From the NCBI RefSeq assembly GCF_023898315.1, contig NC_064616.1:289381205-289445204 (forward strand): a stretch of 64,000 bases of DNA. Direction: 5' to 3'. This DNA comes from Schistocerca nitens (lineage: Eukaryota > Arthropoda > Insecta > Orthoptera > Acrididae). The notes beneath the pieces were generated by a model that saw only the letters and a program-made list of their open reading frames with translations, made no database searches and was not told the origin of the DNA. The position numbers and the translations under genes were made by a program. Shown here one piece after another: positions 1-9,660 of the stretch (positions within the stretch are counted from its first letter, which is position 1; the number at the start of each line of letters is the position of its first letter).

Positions 1-194
1 CATTAGAGACAGAACACAAGCTTGGATTGTTTCAAGGACAAGGAAAGAAATCAGCCCTGCCCTTTGAAAGGAGCCATCCTAACATTTGCTTGGAAGTCAC
101 AGAAATCTAAATCTGGGTGATCAGATGCAGATTTGACCTGTCACCCTCCTGGATGTGAGTCCACTGTGCTAACCACTGTGCCACCTTGCTTGGT
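1..194 (-). mobile_element. tRNA-derived SINE, truncated by the window edge
   Basis: Read on the minus strand from 194 downward, the sequence begins with a tRNA-like head (GGTGGCACAGTGGTTAGCAC as box A region, GGTCAAATCTGC as a decayed box B). It continues into the same body seen at 16754, 46052 and 51635: a 'GATTTAGATTTCTGTGACTT' segment, 'GGATGGCTCCTTTCAAAGGGC', and the end 'TGTTCTGTCTCTAATG'. The 3' end is outside the window. It is a pol III retroposon with no coding capacity. It lies in an FRG1 intron. Confidence 0.8.
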
Positions 195-743
195 AAGAAA
201 GAAACAAGTATGACGGCGGAATATATGAACCATTATCCTCTCAATTTTTAGTCCAGTATTTTGTCACTATGTTTCATCCTCAGTCATTAATCATCTCTTT
301 AGTAATGGCCTTTTATGTATTGCACATTAAAATTCAGAAAAATGTCTGGCACTATAATTCCAGTTATAACACCGAATTGGACTTGGAATTACAGTAATGA
401 CTGATGTCCACTGTGCATAATCATATTTGGGAAAATTTTGACACTTTTAAAATAAATTTCCTCCAATTGATAGACCTGAGACACACAAAAATATTAATAC
501 ACTCCTGGAAATGGAAAAAAGAACACATTGACACCGGTGTGTCAGACCCACCATACTTGCTCCGGACACTGCGAGAGGGCTGTACAAGCAATGATCACAC
601 GCACGGCACAGCGGACACACCAGGAACCGCGGTGTTGGCCGTCGAATGGCGCTAGCTGCGCAGCATTTGTGCACCGCCGCCGTCAGTGTCAGCCAGTTTG
701 CCGTGGCATATGGAGCTCCATCGCAGTCTTTAACACTGGTAGC

Positions 744-1766
744 ATGCCGCGACAGCGTGGACGTGAACCGTATGTGCAGTTGACGGACTTTGAGCGAGGG
801 CGTATAGTGGGCATGCGGGAGGCCGGGTGGACGTACCGCCGAATTGCTCAACACGTGGGGCGTGAGGTCTCCACAGTACATCGATGTTGTCGCCAGTGGT
901 CGGCGGAAGGTGCACGTGCCCGTCGACCTGGGACCAGACCGCAGCGACGCACGGATGCACGCCAAGACCGTAGGATCCTACGCAGTGCCGTAGGGGACCG
1001 CACCGCCACTTCCCAGCAAATTAGGGACACTGTTGCTCCTGGGGTATCGGCGAGGACCATTCGCAACCGTCTCCATGAAGCTGGGCTACGGTCCCGCACA
1101 CCGTTAGGCCGTCTTCCGCTCACGCCCCAACATCGTGCAGCCCGCCTCCAGTGGTGTCGCGACAGGCGTGAATGGAGGGACGAATGGAGACGTGTCATCT
1201 TCAGCGATGAGAGTCGCTTCTGCCTTGGTGCCAATGATGGTCGTATGCGTGTTTGGCGCCGTGCAGGTGAGCGCCACAATCAGGACTGCATACGACCGAG
1301 GCACACAGGGCCAACACCCGGCATCATGGTGTGGGGAGCGATCTCCTACACTGGCCGTACACCACTGGTGATCGTCGAGGGGACACTGAATAGTGCACGG
1401 TACATCCAAACCGTCATCGAACCCATCGTTCTACCATTCCTAGACCGGCAAGGGAACTTGCTGTTCCAACAGGACAATGCACGTCCGCATGTATTCCGTG
1501 CCACCCAACGTGCTCTAGAAGGTGTAAGTCAACTACCCTGGCCAGCAAGATCTCCGGATCTGTCCCCCATTGAGCATGTTTGGGACTGGATGAAGCGTCG
1601 TCTCACGCGGTCTGCACATCCAGCACGAACGCTGGTCCAACTGAGGCGCCAGGTGGAAATGGCATGGCAAGCCGTTCCTCAGGACTACATCCAGCATCTC
1701 TACGATCGTCTCCATGGGAGAATAGCAGCCTGCATTGCTGCGAAAGGTGGATATACACTGTACTAG
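744..1766 (+). CDS. Tc1-family transposase (340 aa, intact)
   Basis: The predicted DDE transposase would cut and paste the surrounding element at TA sites in the nucleus. The start at 744 (MPRQRG...) gives 340 residues, the usual Tc1 length; the frame is open upstream but without Tc1-like sequence. An N-terminal helix-turn-helix (about 11-57, 'LTDFERGRIVGMREAGWTYR') and a second HTH (about 85-115) are separated by an arginine-rich GRPR-like segment (60-70). Catalytic residues visible are D155 in 'IFSDESRF', D244 in 'FQQDNARPH' and E277 in 'SPDLSPIEHVWD'. By my count 32 residues separate D244 and E277, against 34 in canonical Tc1. No stop or frameshift is present. The source is mobile, not a host gene. 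Confidence 0.93.
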   Translation: MPRQRGREPYVQLTDFERGRIVGMREAGWTYRRIAQHVGREVSTVHRCCRQWSAEGARARRPGTRPQRRTDARQDRRILRSAVGDRTATSQQIRDTVAPGVSARTIRNRLHEAGLRSRTPLGRLPLTPQHRAARLQWCRDRREWRDEWRRVIFSDESRFCLGANDGRMRVWRRAGERHNQDCIRPRHTGPTPGIMVWGAISYTGRTPLVIVEGTLNSARYIQTVIEPIVLPFLDRQGNLLFQQDNARPHVFRATQRALEGVSQLPWPARSPDLSPIEHVWDWMKRRLTRSAHPARTLVQLRRQVEMAWQAVPQDYIQHLYDRLHGRIAACIAAKGGYTLY

Positions 1767-1857
1767 TGCCGACATTGTGCATGCTCTGTTGCCTGTGTCT
1801 ATGTGCCTGTGGTTCTGTCAGTGTGATCATGTGATGTATCTGACCCCAGGAATGTGT

Positions 1858-1864
1858 CAATAAA
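1858..1864 (+). terminator. AATAAA polyadenylation signal of the Tc1-like element
   Basis: A canonical AATAAA hexamer (within 'tcaataaag') lies about 95 bp after the transposase stop and 57 bp before the right element end. Confidence 0.5.
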
Positions 1865-1963
1865 GTTTCCCCTTCCTGGGACAATGAATTCACGGTGTTC
1901 TTATTTCAATTTCCAGGAGTGTATATACTCTTGTTGAACAACTATTAAAATTCATTTACATAC

Positions 1964-2052
1964 CGTGCTTAACTGTGTCTTCATCATTTAGTTTCTTTGT
2001 TTCTTCATTCACTTCTGGAGTGGGCTCATGTGTCTTTTTCTTCTTGTGTGAC
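1964..2052 (-). CDS. FRG1: FRG1 coding exon 2
   Basis: The acceptor 'TTTTCTTAAAG' ends at 2053. The exon supplies one base to complete the codon AA|G (Lys) and then 29 codons starting SHKKKKTHEP and ending DEDTVKH. One base G precedes the donor GTATGT (plus 1958-1963), so the next exon should begin in phase 1, expected to read GG to restore Gly and continue into GWW. Confidence 0.8.
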
Positions 2053-5000
2053 CTTTAAGAAAATTGAATACTCATTATAAATTTCACACAAACAGTAAGC
2101 CTTCCAGTTAATAACTAAATTATAGCAATCTGTTCGTTTAACAGAAAAAACTCAAGGTTACTCCACGTTATAACATTAACGTCAGTTTGATCTTAATAGT
2201 TTCGATCTGAATGGATAAAAAGTGTGCAAAGTTTGAAACTCCCAATCCCTGAGCTGTGACTCAGTTACAAAGCAACAAACATGTCTGTCTCATGTGTTAG
2301 GCCTACATAACTTGTTAAATCTTAAGAAACATGTTTTCCCTACTGGCTGAGATATGACTAATGGTTCAGAATTGTGACACAGACAGTTATTCGGCTTTAA
2401 GATGCCATTGTAGTCACAGAAGACATCAAGCATGAAGGGATGCAAGTGGTCCAGAATAATAATGTTCACATAATCCACAGCTCTCACAGATTTCATGAAA
2501 GATAAGATAAATGCACCCCCCTAGCACTGACCTGATGTAACAAGAAATGTGATTCACCAGACCAGGAGACATGTTTCCACTGATAAACATTCCAGTCTCG
2601 ATGATCTAGTGTCCACTGTATAACTGATGATAGTATTGGATCAACATGCTGTGGGACTTTATATTCAACAATGACCACAGAATGGTCTGTTCCACAACAC
2701 TTTTGCCTGCACAAGCACTGTACTATTCTTGCCAAATCTGCCACAGATTGCTGCCTGTCCTGCTTTACATTGTTGGTAAGCCCCCAACCACCACTTCCTG
2801 TGATGAGGTGTGAAGTCCAACACCTTGCCACCTACTTGCGGTTTCACCATCCTTCAACCACTTTCTTTGGATGCTCATGACAGCAGTATGTGAACAGTTA
2901 ACCAGCTTTGCCACATCTGAGATATTCACAGGCACCAGGCTATAAAAATCTGCCTTTATCAAAGTAACATCTGTTAGTGGACTTCCCCATTTCCAGGGTA
3001 CATTGTCACTAGCATGAGTATCCATTCCCCTCTCGTTCGCTTATATACTTGCCTTGCCACGACATGCTCACAATGTCACCAGGAAGCACTCAGTCTCAAA
3101 GTGGGTAGCACCCATGATCACACAATGAAGGCTTTTACAACCAGTTGCCTTAGTTGCTGGTGAATCTTCCAGGTAGTACTGTCGTGGTCCATGGAACTTT
3201 ATAGTTCTTGACATTTCGCCCTGAGCTGCGTTGGAGATCTTCAGTGATGCTCTTAGTTGAGTTCTATCTTTGCCAAGGATTATCTTTGCTGACCATGTGA
3301 AAACTTCTGATGTGCCCCCTTTCATGGTATTTATGTTGTTCTCCAACATCCGACTCATCATTCAGCAAGACTCAGTGGTACCAGGAGCACCTCTGAAGTT
3401 TTCCAATGCAGCTCCGGACAAAACATCAAGAAGAAGAAGAAGAAGAAGAAGAAGAAGAAGAAGAAGAAGAAGAAGAAGATTTCCTGGGGGTCGACAGAAG
3501 CGTCCAATCCCACAAGTCAGCTTTGACCCGTGACGTAAGGGTGTTGTCGTGTGTGAAGTCATGAGGGCGCGGAGTTTGGTTTGTGAGTGTGGCGTGTTTG
3601 TAGATGTCGTCGTGTTGTGGTTTGTTGTGCTCTCTGGTGGTATGTTCAGGGTTTTCATTTTTGTGGTGTAATGGGCTCAGTCTGCTTTTGCTCATTATCC
3701 AGAATTGTTCGAGTGTCAGCTGTGTTTGTATTGGAATTCGTTTCAGTGAGTTAACGATTTTGTGTGAAGGTTAATTTAGTGTTGTTCGCTGTACATCATC
3801 TGGTAATTTTAGTAAAATAAATCGGTTGTTGTTTTTGTTCAGGAATGGATATGACGGATAAAATTAACAGTGCGCAGGTCAAGGGAAGTGTTTGATCCCA
3901 ATGTGTGGCTGTGTATGTTGACATTGGTATCGGGAGATGTTTTTGAGCTATATAGGCCAAGGGAAGTGTTTGATCCTAATTTATGGGATCGGGAGCTGCT
4001 GTTGAGGTATGTAGGACAAGGGAAGTGTCAGATTCCAGATGATATTGTGTTTACTGGTATTTGGGGAGTTTTGTGATGTCGGTTTTTTTTTTTCGTCTTT
4101 TTGTGTGGTTTTTTTATGGGGGTGGGTGTCTAAATTTGTTTGTATTTAGTTTGCCCCCACCCAAAAACACCCCATTTCCCGCACTTGTCCCGTTAGTGTC
4201 ATGAGGCTTTCTGTGGAAAGTGTGTGTGTGTGTGTGTTTGTTTTTCGATGTATTTTCGTCCTCATAATGTGTACATACCAACTTTATATGCGCCAAATTG
4301 GAATCGTGGTTTATGGTCGTTTCCGCCATATTTGTGACGTAATGGGTCAAAGCAGACAGGCGGGATCGGACGCTTCCGTATTTCCTTTCCTGGGCCATGA
4401 TCATACAACCCAGAAAATTCACTAGAAATTAGTTGGTCATGATCTTTTGGCTCATCATTGTGTATCATAATGAATACATGAAATTTAAGAAATATGTCAT
4501 ATTAACAATGTGTTAAGCAATTTCTTCATTACATTCTTGTTGAATGTGAGTATTGACATCTAAAAGAAATGTGTGCCATCAGTATAGAAGATATCAATGC
4601 GGAGAAGAAGGTGACTGGTCAAAGGAAGAGTGAGAAATAGGATAAGATAAACAGATGATATGGAAGGAAGAAGACAGAAATCGAAAGGGATGAGAAATGT
4701 ATGGATAGTTTACAATGGGACACGTTCCCTGTTCACGAGAAAGAGAACAATCAGGGCATGCTGACATGAAAGCTATGCTGACGATAAACATATTAAGCTT
4801 TCATCTCCTCTTGAATGCAGAATGGTTTTGGATAAAATGAAAATTACACAGTAGTTTCTTCCACAATTGTACAGCTGAAATGGAGGAGGGGATGGGGAAT
4901 GATTTAATGTTTCGCAAAGGTACCGCCAAGTTGCTGGACATATACTGCAGTTACGGAACAATACGTATCTGATGTGCAAGGATAGATACTGAGGACACCG

Positions 5001-8000
5001 GTGACCAAGATACCAATGAAGCAAGTAGAATGTATGAAAATCACATCAGCCATCCATTCACATCCATTACTGAACATAGGAAGGACTGACACGAACAAAC
5101 AGCCAAATGTTACACCCGTATCTGACACAGGCAATCATAACTAGCTAGTTGCTGGTACCATATTGGATATGTCCAGCAACTTGGAGTTTTCACTATTTGT
5201 GCTGTGCTGAACTAGGTTACAGTAATAAAGATAAGGCAGGGATAAAGTCTGGTTTCATTTCTGCTTAATTTGAGATAATATTTTTTTTTATAAATCCTTG
5301 GATTATGTGTATGCAAGAGAGAGGTTTCCTTCATGTCAACAGTTAGTTCTTCACAATTTACATGCTCATCCAAGATTATGCCAATATATTATTGGTTCTT
5401 TGGTATGCCATTAAGAAGCATTGCAACAACTGTTCACAAAAATGTCTGCTGACCAATTTTGGGCATGATTTGAAGATTACCCATCACTTTTCAGGGTTTA
5501 GTATATGACCCAGGTTACAAGCCCATCACCATACTGACAAAAGCCACCATTTGTACCTGATACAGCAGCAGCAGTGGTCTTGCGGTTGGTGATTAGATAC
5601 AACTACGTGTTGTCAGCTCATACAACTGATGGTCACAAGAAAGAAGCAGATTTCAATGATGTACAATGAGAAAAGCAATGGACCAAGGACTGAATTCTGG
5701 GGGATTCCAGAGAGCACATTTCTATGATGACTTCAAAATAAACAGCCTTCATTAAATTGATTAGTGTTAAAATTTTCACTTCATGTCTGTCCAGGGCATG
5801 TGTGATGTTGTCAGCCACTTTGAGTAATGTTGCTGCTTTGCTATCGTGCTTTTGAATAATATGCTGATTGTCTAATTTAATTGAGAGGTAACAAAACTCA
5901 AATACTACAATGTAAATTGAAGTCGAGTATGAACTTACAAGTTGTGTGGGTACTGTCTCTGTGGATTGTGCTCACTTACATATTGTTAGAAGGTTTTCAA
6001 ATAAGCAATCCAAAACATTTTGTAATGGTACTGATTCTGCTAGGCATGATGCACCTTGGAAAGGATTTGGAGGGAGGGAGGGGGGTACAATGTCATAAAT
6101 TCCTTTGGTTACCTGCAACAAGCAAAGCAGCCTCCCAAAACTGATCACAGATTTTGGTCTGACGTGACAATGGGAATTATTCTGTGGTGTGGAATAAATT
6201 TATTTCATATTACCTCCAGTTCTTATTCAATACTGTGCATCACGCCACTGATGGATTGTTCAGATAAAGGCAACCAAACTACAATGTCCACTGTCATTCA
6301 ATCCTATGGGTATGAGAGCTGGTTCTTGAAACATTTTTTCATGAGAGAGTTGATGTCATCTACAAGTGTCTGCCAGTTCATGTTTTTCAGCATCTCCATA
6401 GAACTCTCCCGTGGGTTACACAAATCTATGATCATTCATGCTGTCCTTCTCTCAAGACATTCAGTATCTTATGATAGTCTTATCTGGTATGGGTCTCATA
6501 CACTTGAGCAATATTCTAGGATGTGCCACATGATATTTTGCATAAATCCTTTGTAAACTGACTGCATTTTCCAAGTATTCTACCAATGAACTGCAGTCTG
6601 ACACCTGTTTTACTACGACTTTTTCTTCATACCCCACAAACTGTTACACCAACATATTTGTATAAGCTGATTATTTCAACTGCAATTCATTGATATTGCA
6701 GTCATAGGATAATATAACGTGGAAAAAAGTTATTTCATGTTTCCTTCAGTTCTTATACAATGCTGTACATCATGCTACTGAGGGTTGGGTAGACTGAGTG
6801 TTGGGAAGAAGGTAACCAAACTACAGTGTCGACTGTCATTCAATCCTTTTGGGTATGAAAGCTGGTTTTTGAAACATTTCCTGAGTTGTCTTCAGTGAGA
6901 AGGGTTTTACGCACACAATTTTATGTTTCTGAACACAACTTTGAAATCTTATTAAGATCTGACTATGAAAGAGTGCTTAATTACAGATGAATGTATTATC
7001 TATAGAGAGTCTGAGGTTACAATTAATACTGTTTGCCAGGTCTAGTAAGGGTTCCAACACACTTCCCTGGGGCACCCCTGAAATCATTTCTACAATTATT
7101 GTTGACAATCCATCCAAAATAACATGCTACATCCCCCTTACCAAAAAATCCTGAACCTAGTCACAAATTTCACTTTATATCCCATATGATCTAACTTTCA
7201 TAAATAAGCGTTGATGGAGTCAAGTCAAATGCTTTTTTGAACTCAAGAAATACTGCATCTAGTCGACTGCTTTGATACATGGCTTTCAGGGTCTCATGTT
7301 TTCGGAATCCAAATTGGGTAGCATGATGAGGTCATTTAGGTTGAAATACCTCATTACATTTAAGATCAGAATACATTTTTAAGATTCTTTACTTTCCAAC
7401 TGGTGGGCGCAATATAGCAAATGAACAGAACTGCAGTTCACATGAAGGTTGCTTTCGGAATCTATACAAATTCTTACACAGAAATGACCCAATTTTCAAA
7501 ACAGTCGTACATGAGTAAATGTTCAGTAACTGAAAAAACTGGAATAACCTGAAGCTATAACTAATCATTGTGATGAGTGGTCCAAAGACATAGAATAAAC
7601 TGTTAGTTAAGAGAGTAGTTTCAATTTTTTTTCTTCGTGACGTATAGGATATAGTATGTAACAGGCATCACATGACAACCAATGAATTTTTCTCTATAAA
7701 CACATAATTAGTTGATTTTTAACTCAGCAATGCTTTACTCTTACAATTCCCCTGTTTTCATCTTGTATAATGTTTATTAGGAAGAACCGTGCAGTCTTCT
7801 TAATTAAGTCAGTTCTGGGAGAGAGAATCTATAATTTTAGGTGTCACAAAATAATCTTCAGTTTTGCTACCCACATGATCAATCAGTGACTGGATACTGT
7901 TAACACAGTGAATAACGTCTACAAACTAAAGTGCACATTTATGGGCACGACGAAATGCTTTGCTCCTGGTATGACATTGGCATTAATAAAATTTTGATTA

Positions 8001-9232
8001 TTTTATCTTGATATGTTATCTTGATGCATGCTACACAATAACTAGTGTCAACATGACTTGCCGAGTAGCTCTGTCCACACAACATTTAAAATCAGTTGCA
8101 CTCAGCGCATTTTTCTCCTAACTGACAGACCAGAAACTGTACCGCTGCAAAATTATTCATTTTATAACGTTTACTACCAACATAAATAGCAGATATCATA
8201 GCAAAAGAAGGATGTTTCACATGAACAATTAAGTATGAGAAATTTTTGTGAGATAGGTGCAATGCTTGTTTCTTGGTGACCAAAAGAAAGTGTGAAGACA
8301 AATGACTTGTATATTTCAAAGCAAATACAAGTTGGTTTTTACTGGAGGTGAGACATATGCCCATTTGTCTCGGAAATGTAGTGAGTGGTGGCCTATGGCC
8401 ACACACTAAAAGAGTTAAAATCCAGTGTTTCCTGGAAAGCAAAAGTGATCTTACTGTTTTCATTGTAACAACATGTTGATACAACACACAACTTCTGAAT
8501 TAACTGGGTAAACGATGTAGAACAGGCATGGAATGCAAAAGAAAGAAATCCTCTTCCATTACGACAACACGGATCCCCACAATTCTGCTTCTGGATCTCA
8601 AGTACGAACTGCTGAAACAGCCACCTTATTCCTCAGATCTGGCTCTAACTTCCATCTATTACCAAGTCCAGGAAATTTGAAACTTCAAAATGTTTTGAGT
8701 CCAATTAAGAGGTTACATTGCACGTGCTTGTAGATGGATCAACAATACCGGTAACACTCTTCGGGTGGAATCCATTCACTGGGAAAATGTACTGATCTAA
8801 AAAAAGTATTATCTCACGAAAAAGTGCATTGTAACGTCTCTAACTTTTCACCTTGCCCTAACTGCTCCATCAAGTAACATCTCTCTAAACTAGAGGCTAG
8901 CATGTTCATATTTGCTTTTTGCGTACCTTGGACAATATAGTATTTCGTCAGTAACTACAGAATATAGAATTATCAAAGATGCAGAAGATATTCCGCTACC
9001 TCACTATACACGTATTGGGCACTATTCTAATGTGAAAATCTAAAAATGCTGACAATGGAACTTAATTACATGATACACGATGCAACATTGAACTGAATTA
9101 CGTTATACCGTCAATAGTAATTAGTCCGTTGCATACTGCATGTTTATATGGTTTATTTCTTTACACTTACTTCTTTCGTTTCTCCCCTTTTAACACAAGC
9201 TTGCCAGTTCTACACATTTCATAGTCCGACAT
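1964..9232 (-). CDS. FRG1: FRG1 homologue (exons 1-2; remainder lies left of the window)
   Basis: FRG1 is a conserved nuclear and nucleolar actin-bundling and RNA-associated protein linked to splicing and rRNA processing (known of the family). Exons 9171-9232 and 1964-2052 join in phase to give 50 residues: 'MSDYEMCRTGKLVLKGEKRK', then a lysine-rich stretch 'KSHKKKKTHEPTPEVNEETK', then a segment ending in DEDTVKH. This matches the family layout: an N-terminal KLVLKG motif, a basic nuclear-localisation tract, and a D-x-D-x-x-K-H-G leading into the GGWW that opens the beta-trefoil domain. The trefoil itself is outside the window. Intron 1 spans 2053-9170 (7118 bp) and holds several transposon remnants. 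The identification rests on about 50 residues; the agreement of motif order and splice phase supports it. Confidence 0.8.
2493..3025 (-). pseudogene. Decayed Tc1-like transposase fragment
   Basis: Minus-strand reading in two frames gives an N-terminal helix-turn-helix-like stretch (…VAKLVNCSHTAV…, near 2900) and then 'QWTLDHRDWNVYQWKHVSWS' with 'GESHFLLHQVS' (near 2520-2620). This matches the first catalytic block of insect Tc1 transposases, where the motif is normally WSDES; here the Asp is replaced by Gly. There are frameshifts and the C-terminal half is missing. It is a dead remnant in FRG1 intron 1. Confidence 0.7.
3204..3430. repeat. Imperfect inverted repeat (foldback-like remnant)
   Basis: The stretch 3204-3245 is nearly the reverse complement of 3392-3430: the arms share 'CTGAAG..TTCCAA.GCAGCTC' and 'ACAT(T)CAAG'. 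About 145 bp separate the arms. It ends directly in the AAG microsatellite. No coding sequence is recognised. Confidence 0.5.
3428..3479 (+). repeat. (AAG)n microsatellite
   Basis: About 17 perfect tandem copies of AAG. It lies between the inverted-repeat remnant and the 9-bp direct repeat of the next element. Confidence 0.97.
3489..4385. mobile_element. Non-autonomous inverted-repeat DNA element with 9-bp direct repeat
   Basis: The outermost bases start GG and share 'GAAGCGTCC.ATCCC' followed by 'CTTTGACCC.T.ACGT' between the left arm (3490-3538) and the reverse complement of the right arm (4333-4379). The element is flanked by the 9-bp direct repeat TTTCCTGGG at 3480-3488 and 4386-4394. 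A 9-bp duplication with moderately long inverted repeats is what Mutator-like elements leave, so a MULE-derived MITE is the best guess. Inside, a motif 'CAAGGGAAGTGT..GATCC' occurs three times (3880, 3958, 4017). A GT repeat lies near 4220-4240. No transposase is encoded. Confidence 0.65.
4395..5199. other. FRG1 intron 1, no recognised feature
   Basis: AT-rich sequence with only short, unrelated open frames on both strands. No splice-flanked exon, RNA gene or known repeat end was recognised. Confidence 0.5.
5200..5880 (-). pseudogene. LINE reverse-transcriptase fragment (CR1/jockey-like)
   Basis: On the minus strand 5633-5818 reads 'ADNITHALDRHEVKILTLIN' and then LMKAVYFEV, resembling the RT block normally written as D-F-S-K-A-F-D. 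Past a jump comes SPRIQSLV (for G-x-P-Q-x-S-V-L) and a shifted YIIEIC. Further on (5400-5330) another frame gives IGIILDEHVN, matching the post-palm motif N-L-G-x-x-x-D. Stops and frameshifts are frequent. It is an old remnant, antisense to mRpL37 and in the same sense as FRG1. Confidence 0.6.
6189..6880. repeat. Two dispersed direct copies of a ~150-bp sequence
   Basis: Positions 6189-6337 and 6719-6880 align over their length: both run from GTGGAA.AAA through TTCTTAT.CAATRCTG, ACTGTCATTCAATCCT and GAAACATTT. They lie 380 bp apart in the same orientation. This is either an internal duplication or two fragments of one repeat family. Confidence 0.75.
6950..7300 (-). pseudogene. Second LINE reverse-transcriptase fragment
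   Basis: The minus-strand translation contains DAVFLEFKKAFDL (RT palm motif A, normally D-F-x-K-A-F-D) near 7255-7225. Downstream, in another frame, is VEMISGVPQGSVLEPLLDL (motif B, G-V-P-Q-G-S-V-L) near 7075-7020. The order and spacing fit a CR1/jockey-type RT with frameshifts. It may belong to the same old insertion as 5200-5880. Confidence 0.7.
7301..8532. other. FRG1 intron 1, unassigned
   Basis: No recognised repeat end or exon. A 131-codon open frame exists on the minus strand (8092-8487), but its residues match no family I know. It has no splice signals and does not look constrained, so I do not call it a gene. Confidence 0.4.
8533..8800 (+). pseudogene. mariner transposase C-terminal fragment
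   Basis: The first frame gives 'ILFHYDNTDPHNSA' (mariner H-D-N-A-P-H block). A shifted frame gives LLKQPPYSSDLAL, corresponding to the P-P-Y-S-P-D-L-A-P block that carries the third catalytic Asp. Then comes LRGYIARACRW. At least two frameshifts are present and there is no N-terminal half. It is an old mariner remnant. Confidence 0.65.
9171..9232 (-). CDS. FRG1: FRG1 coding exon 1
   Basis: The ATG is read at 9232-9230. Twenty codons (MSDYEMCRTGKLVLKGEKRK) plus two bases (AA) are followed by a consensus donor GTAAGT (acttac on plus at 9165-9170). The KLVLKG motif is the FRG1 N-terminal signature. The divergent neighbour mRpL37 starts 252 bp away. Confidence 0.8.
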
Positions 9233-9484
9233 AGCGGATCAGAAGACGAATACCACTCGCGAACAAACTATTTTCGTTGACATGAAAACATACACTGTAG
9301 TGTATACACTATACACTTCAGCGCGTACGCCAGAGATGTTCATTTAACCATTCAAAACAAACCAGTGATCTTACATGAAACATATGACACAAGGAAAATT
9401 AGTCTCAAAGATTATACCAAAACATCAACAGTTTGTTGTTTTTGTTGCTTTCTGAGATTTGTTTACACGAGAACACGAGTGAAG
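9233..9484. promoter_or_regulatory. Putative bidirectional promoter, FRG1 / mRpL37
   Basis: Only 252 bp separate the two divergent start codons, so both transcription starts and 5' UTRs must lie here unless non-coding first exons exist. The segment contains a perfect 14-bp palindrome TAGTGTATACACTA (9298-9311) and a CG-rich patch 'CAGCGCGTACGCC' (9319-9331), both unusual for the AT-rich surroundings. No clear TATA box was identified. Housekeeping genes encoding mitochondrial ribosomal and RNA-processing proteins often share such promoters; co-regulation here is inference. Confidence 0.6.
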
Positions 9485-9660
9485 ATGCGGGCAACCAGTT
9501 CTCTATTTCGACAGCATTTAGGATGGCACTTCAAAAGAAAATGGAAAATTCATGGAGCTAAAGTGATCAATAATACACCAGCGGAAGAAGTATTAATATC
9601 TCTTGGAAAAACGGTTCACAATCCAGACGATATTCTCTACGAAAGTCGGCCGTTTCAGAA
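9485..9660 (+). CDS. mRpL37: mRpL37 coding exon 1
   Basis: 58 codons from ATG plus two bases (AA), followed by donor GTAAGT at 9661. The frame stays open upstream but has no earlier ATG. The N-terminus is basic and fits a mitochondrial targeting sequence; HLGWHFKRKW is typical of the insect protein. Confidence 0.88.

Larger units (their letters stand above)
500..1921 (+). mobile_element. Tc1-like DNA transposon, structurally complete
   Basis: The 1422-bp element is flanked by TA dinucleotides (498-499 and 1922-1923), the normal Tc1/mariner target duplication. Its ends are inverted repeats starting CACTCCTGGAAAT; 25 of the first 27 bases match between the two ends. It carries one uninterrupted transposase gene (744-1766) and an AATAAA polyadenylation signal just before the right end. 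It sits in the FRG1 intron downstream of exon 2, in the opposite orientation to that gene, with its right end about 42 bp from the splice donor. The open reading frame and near-identical ends suggest a recent insertion. Confidence 0.93.

Noticed and set aside
447-1279. Minus-strand frames of 143-172 codons opposite the Tc1-like transposase
   Set aside because: Shadow frames caused by GC-rich coding sequence on the other strand.
3270-3533. Arginine-rich protein from a frame through (AAG)n
   Set aside because: Produced by the microsatellite; no gene context.
8092-8487. 131-codon minus-strand open frame
   Set aside because: No known motif, no splice signals, no codon pattern, and surrounded by decayed repeats; length is plausible by chance.
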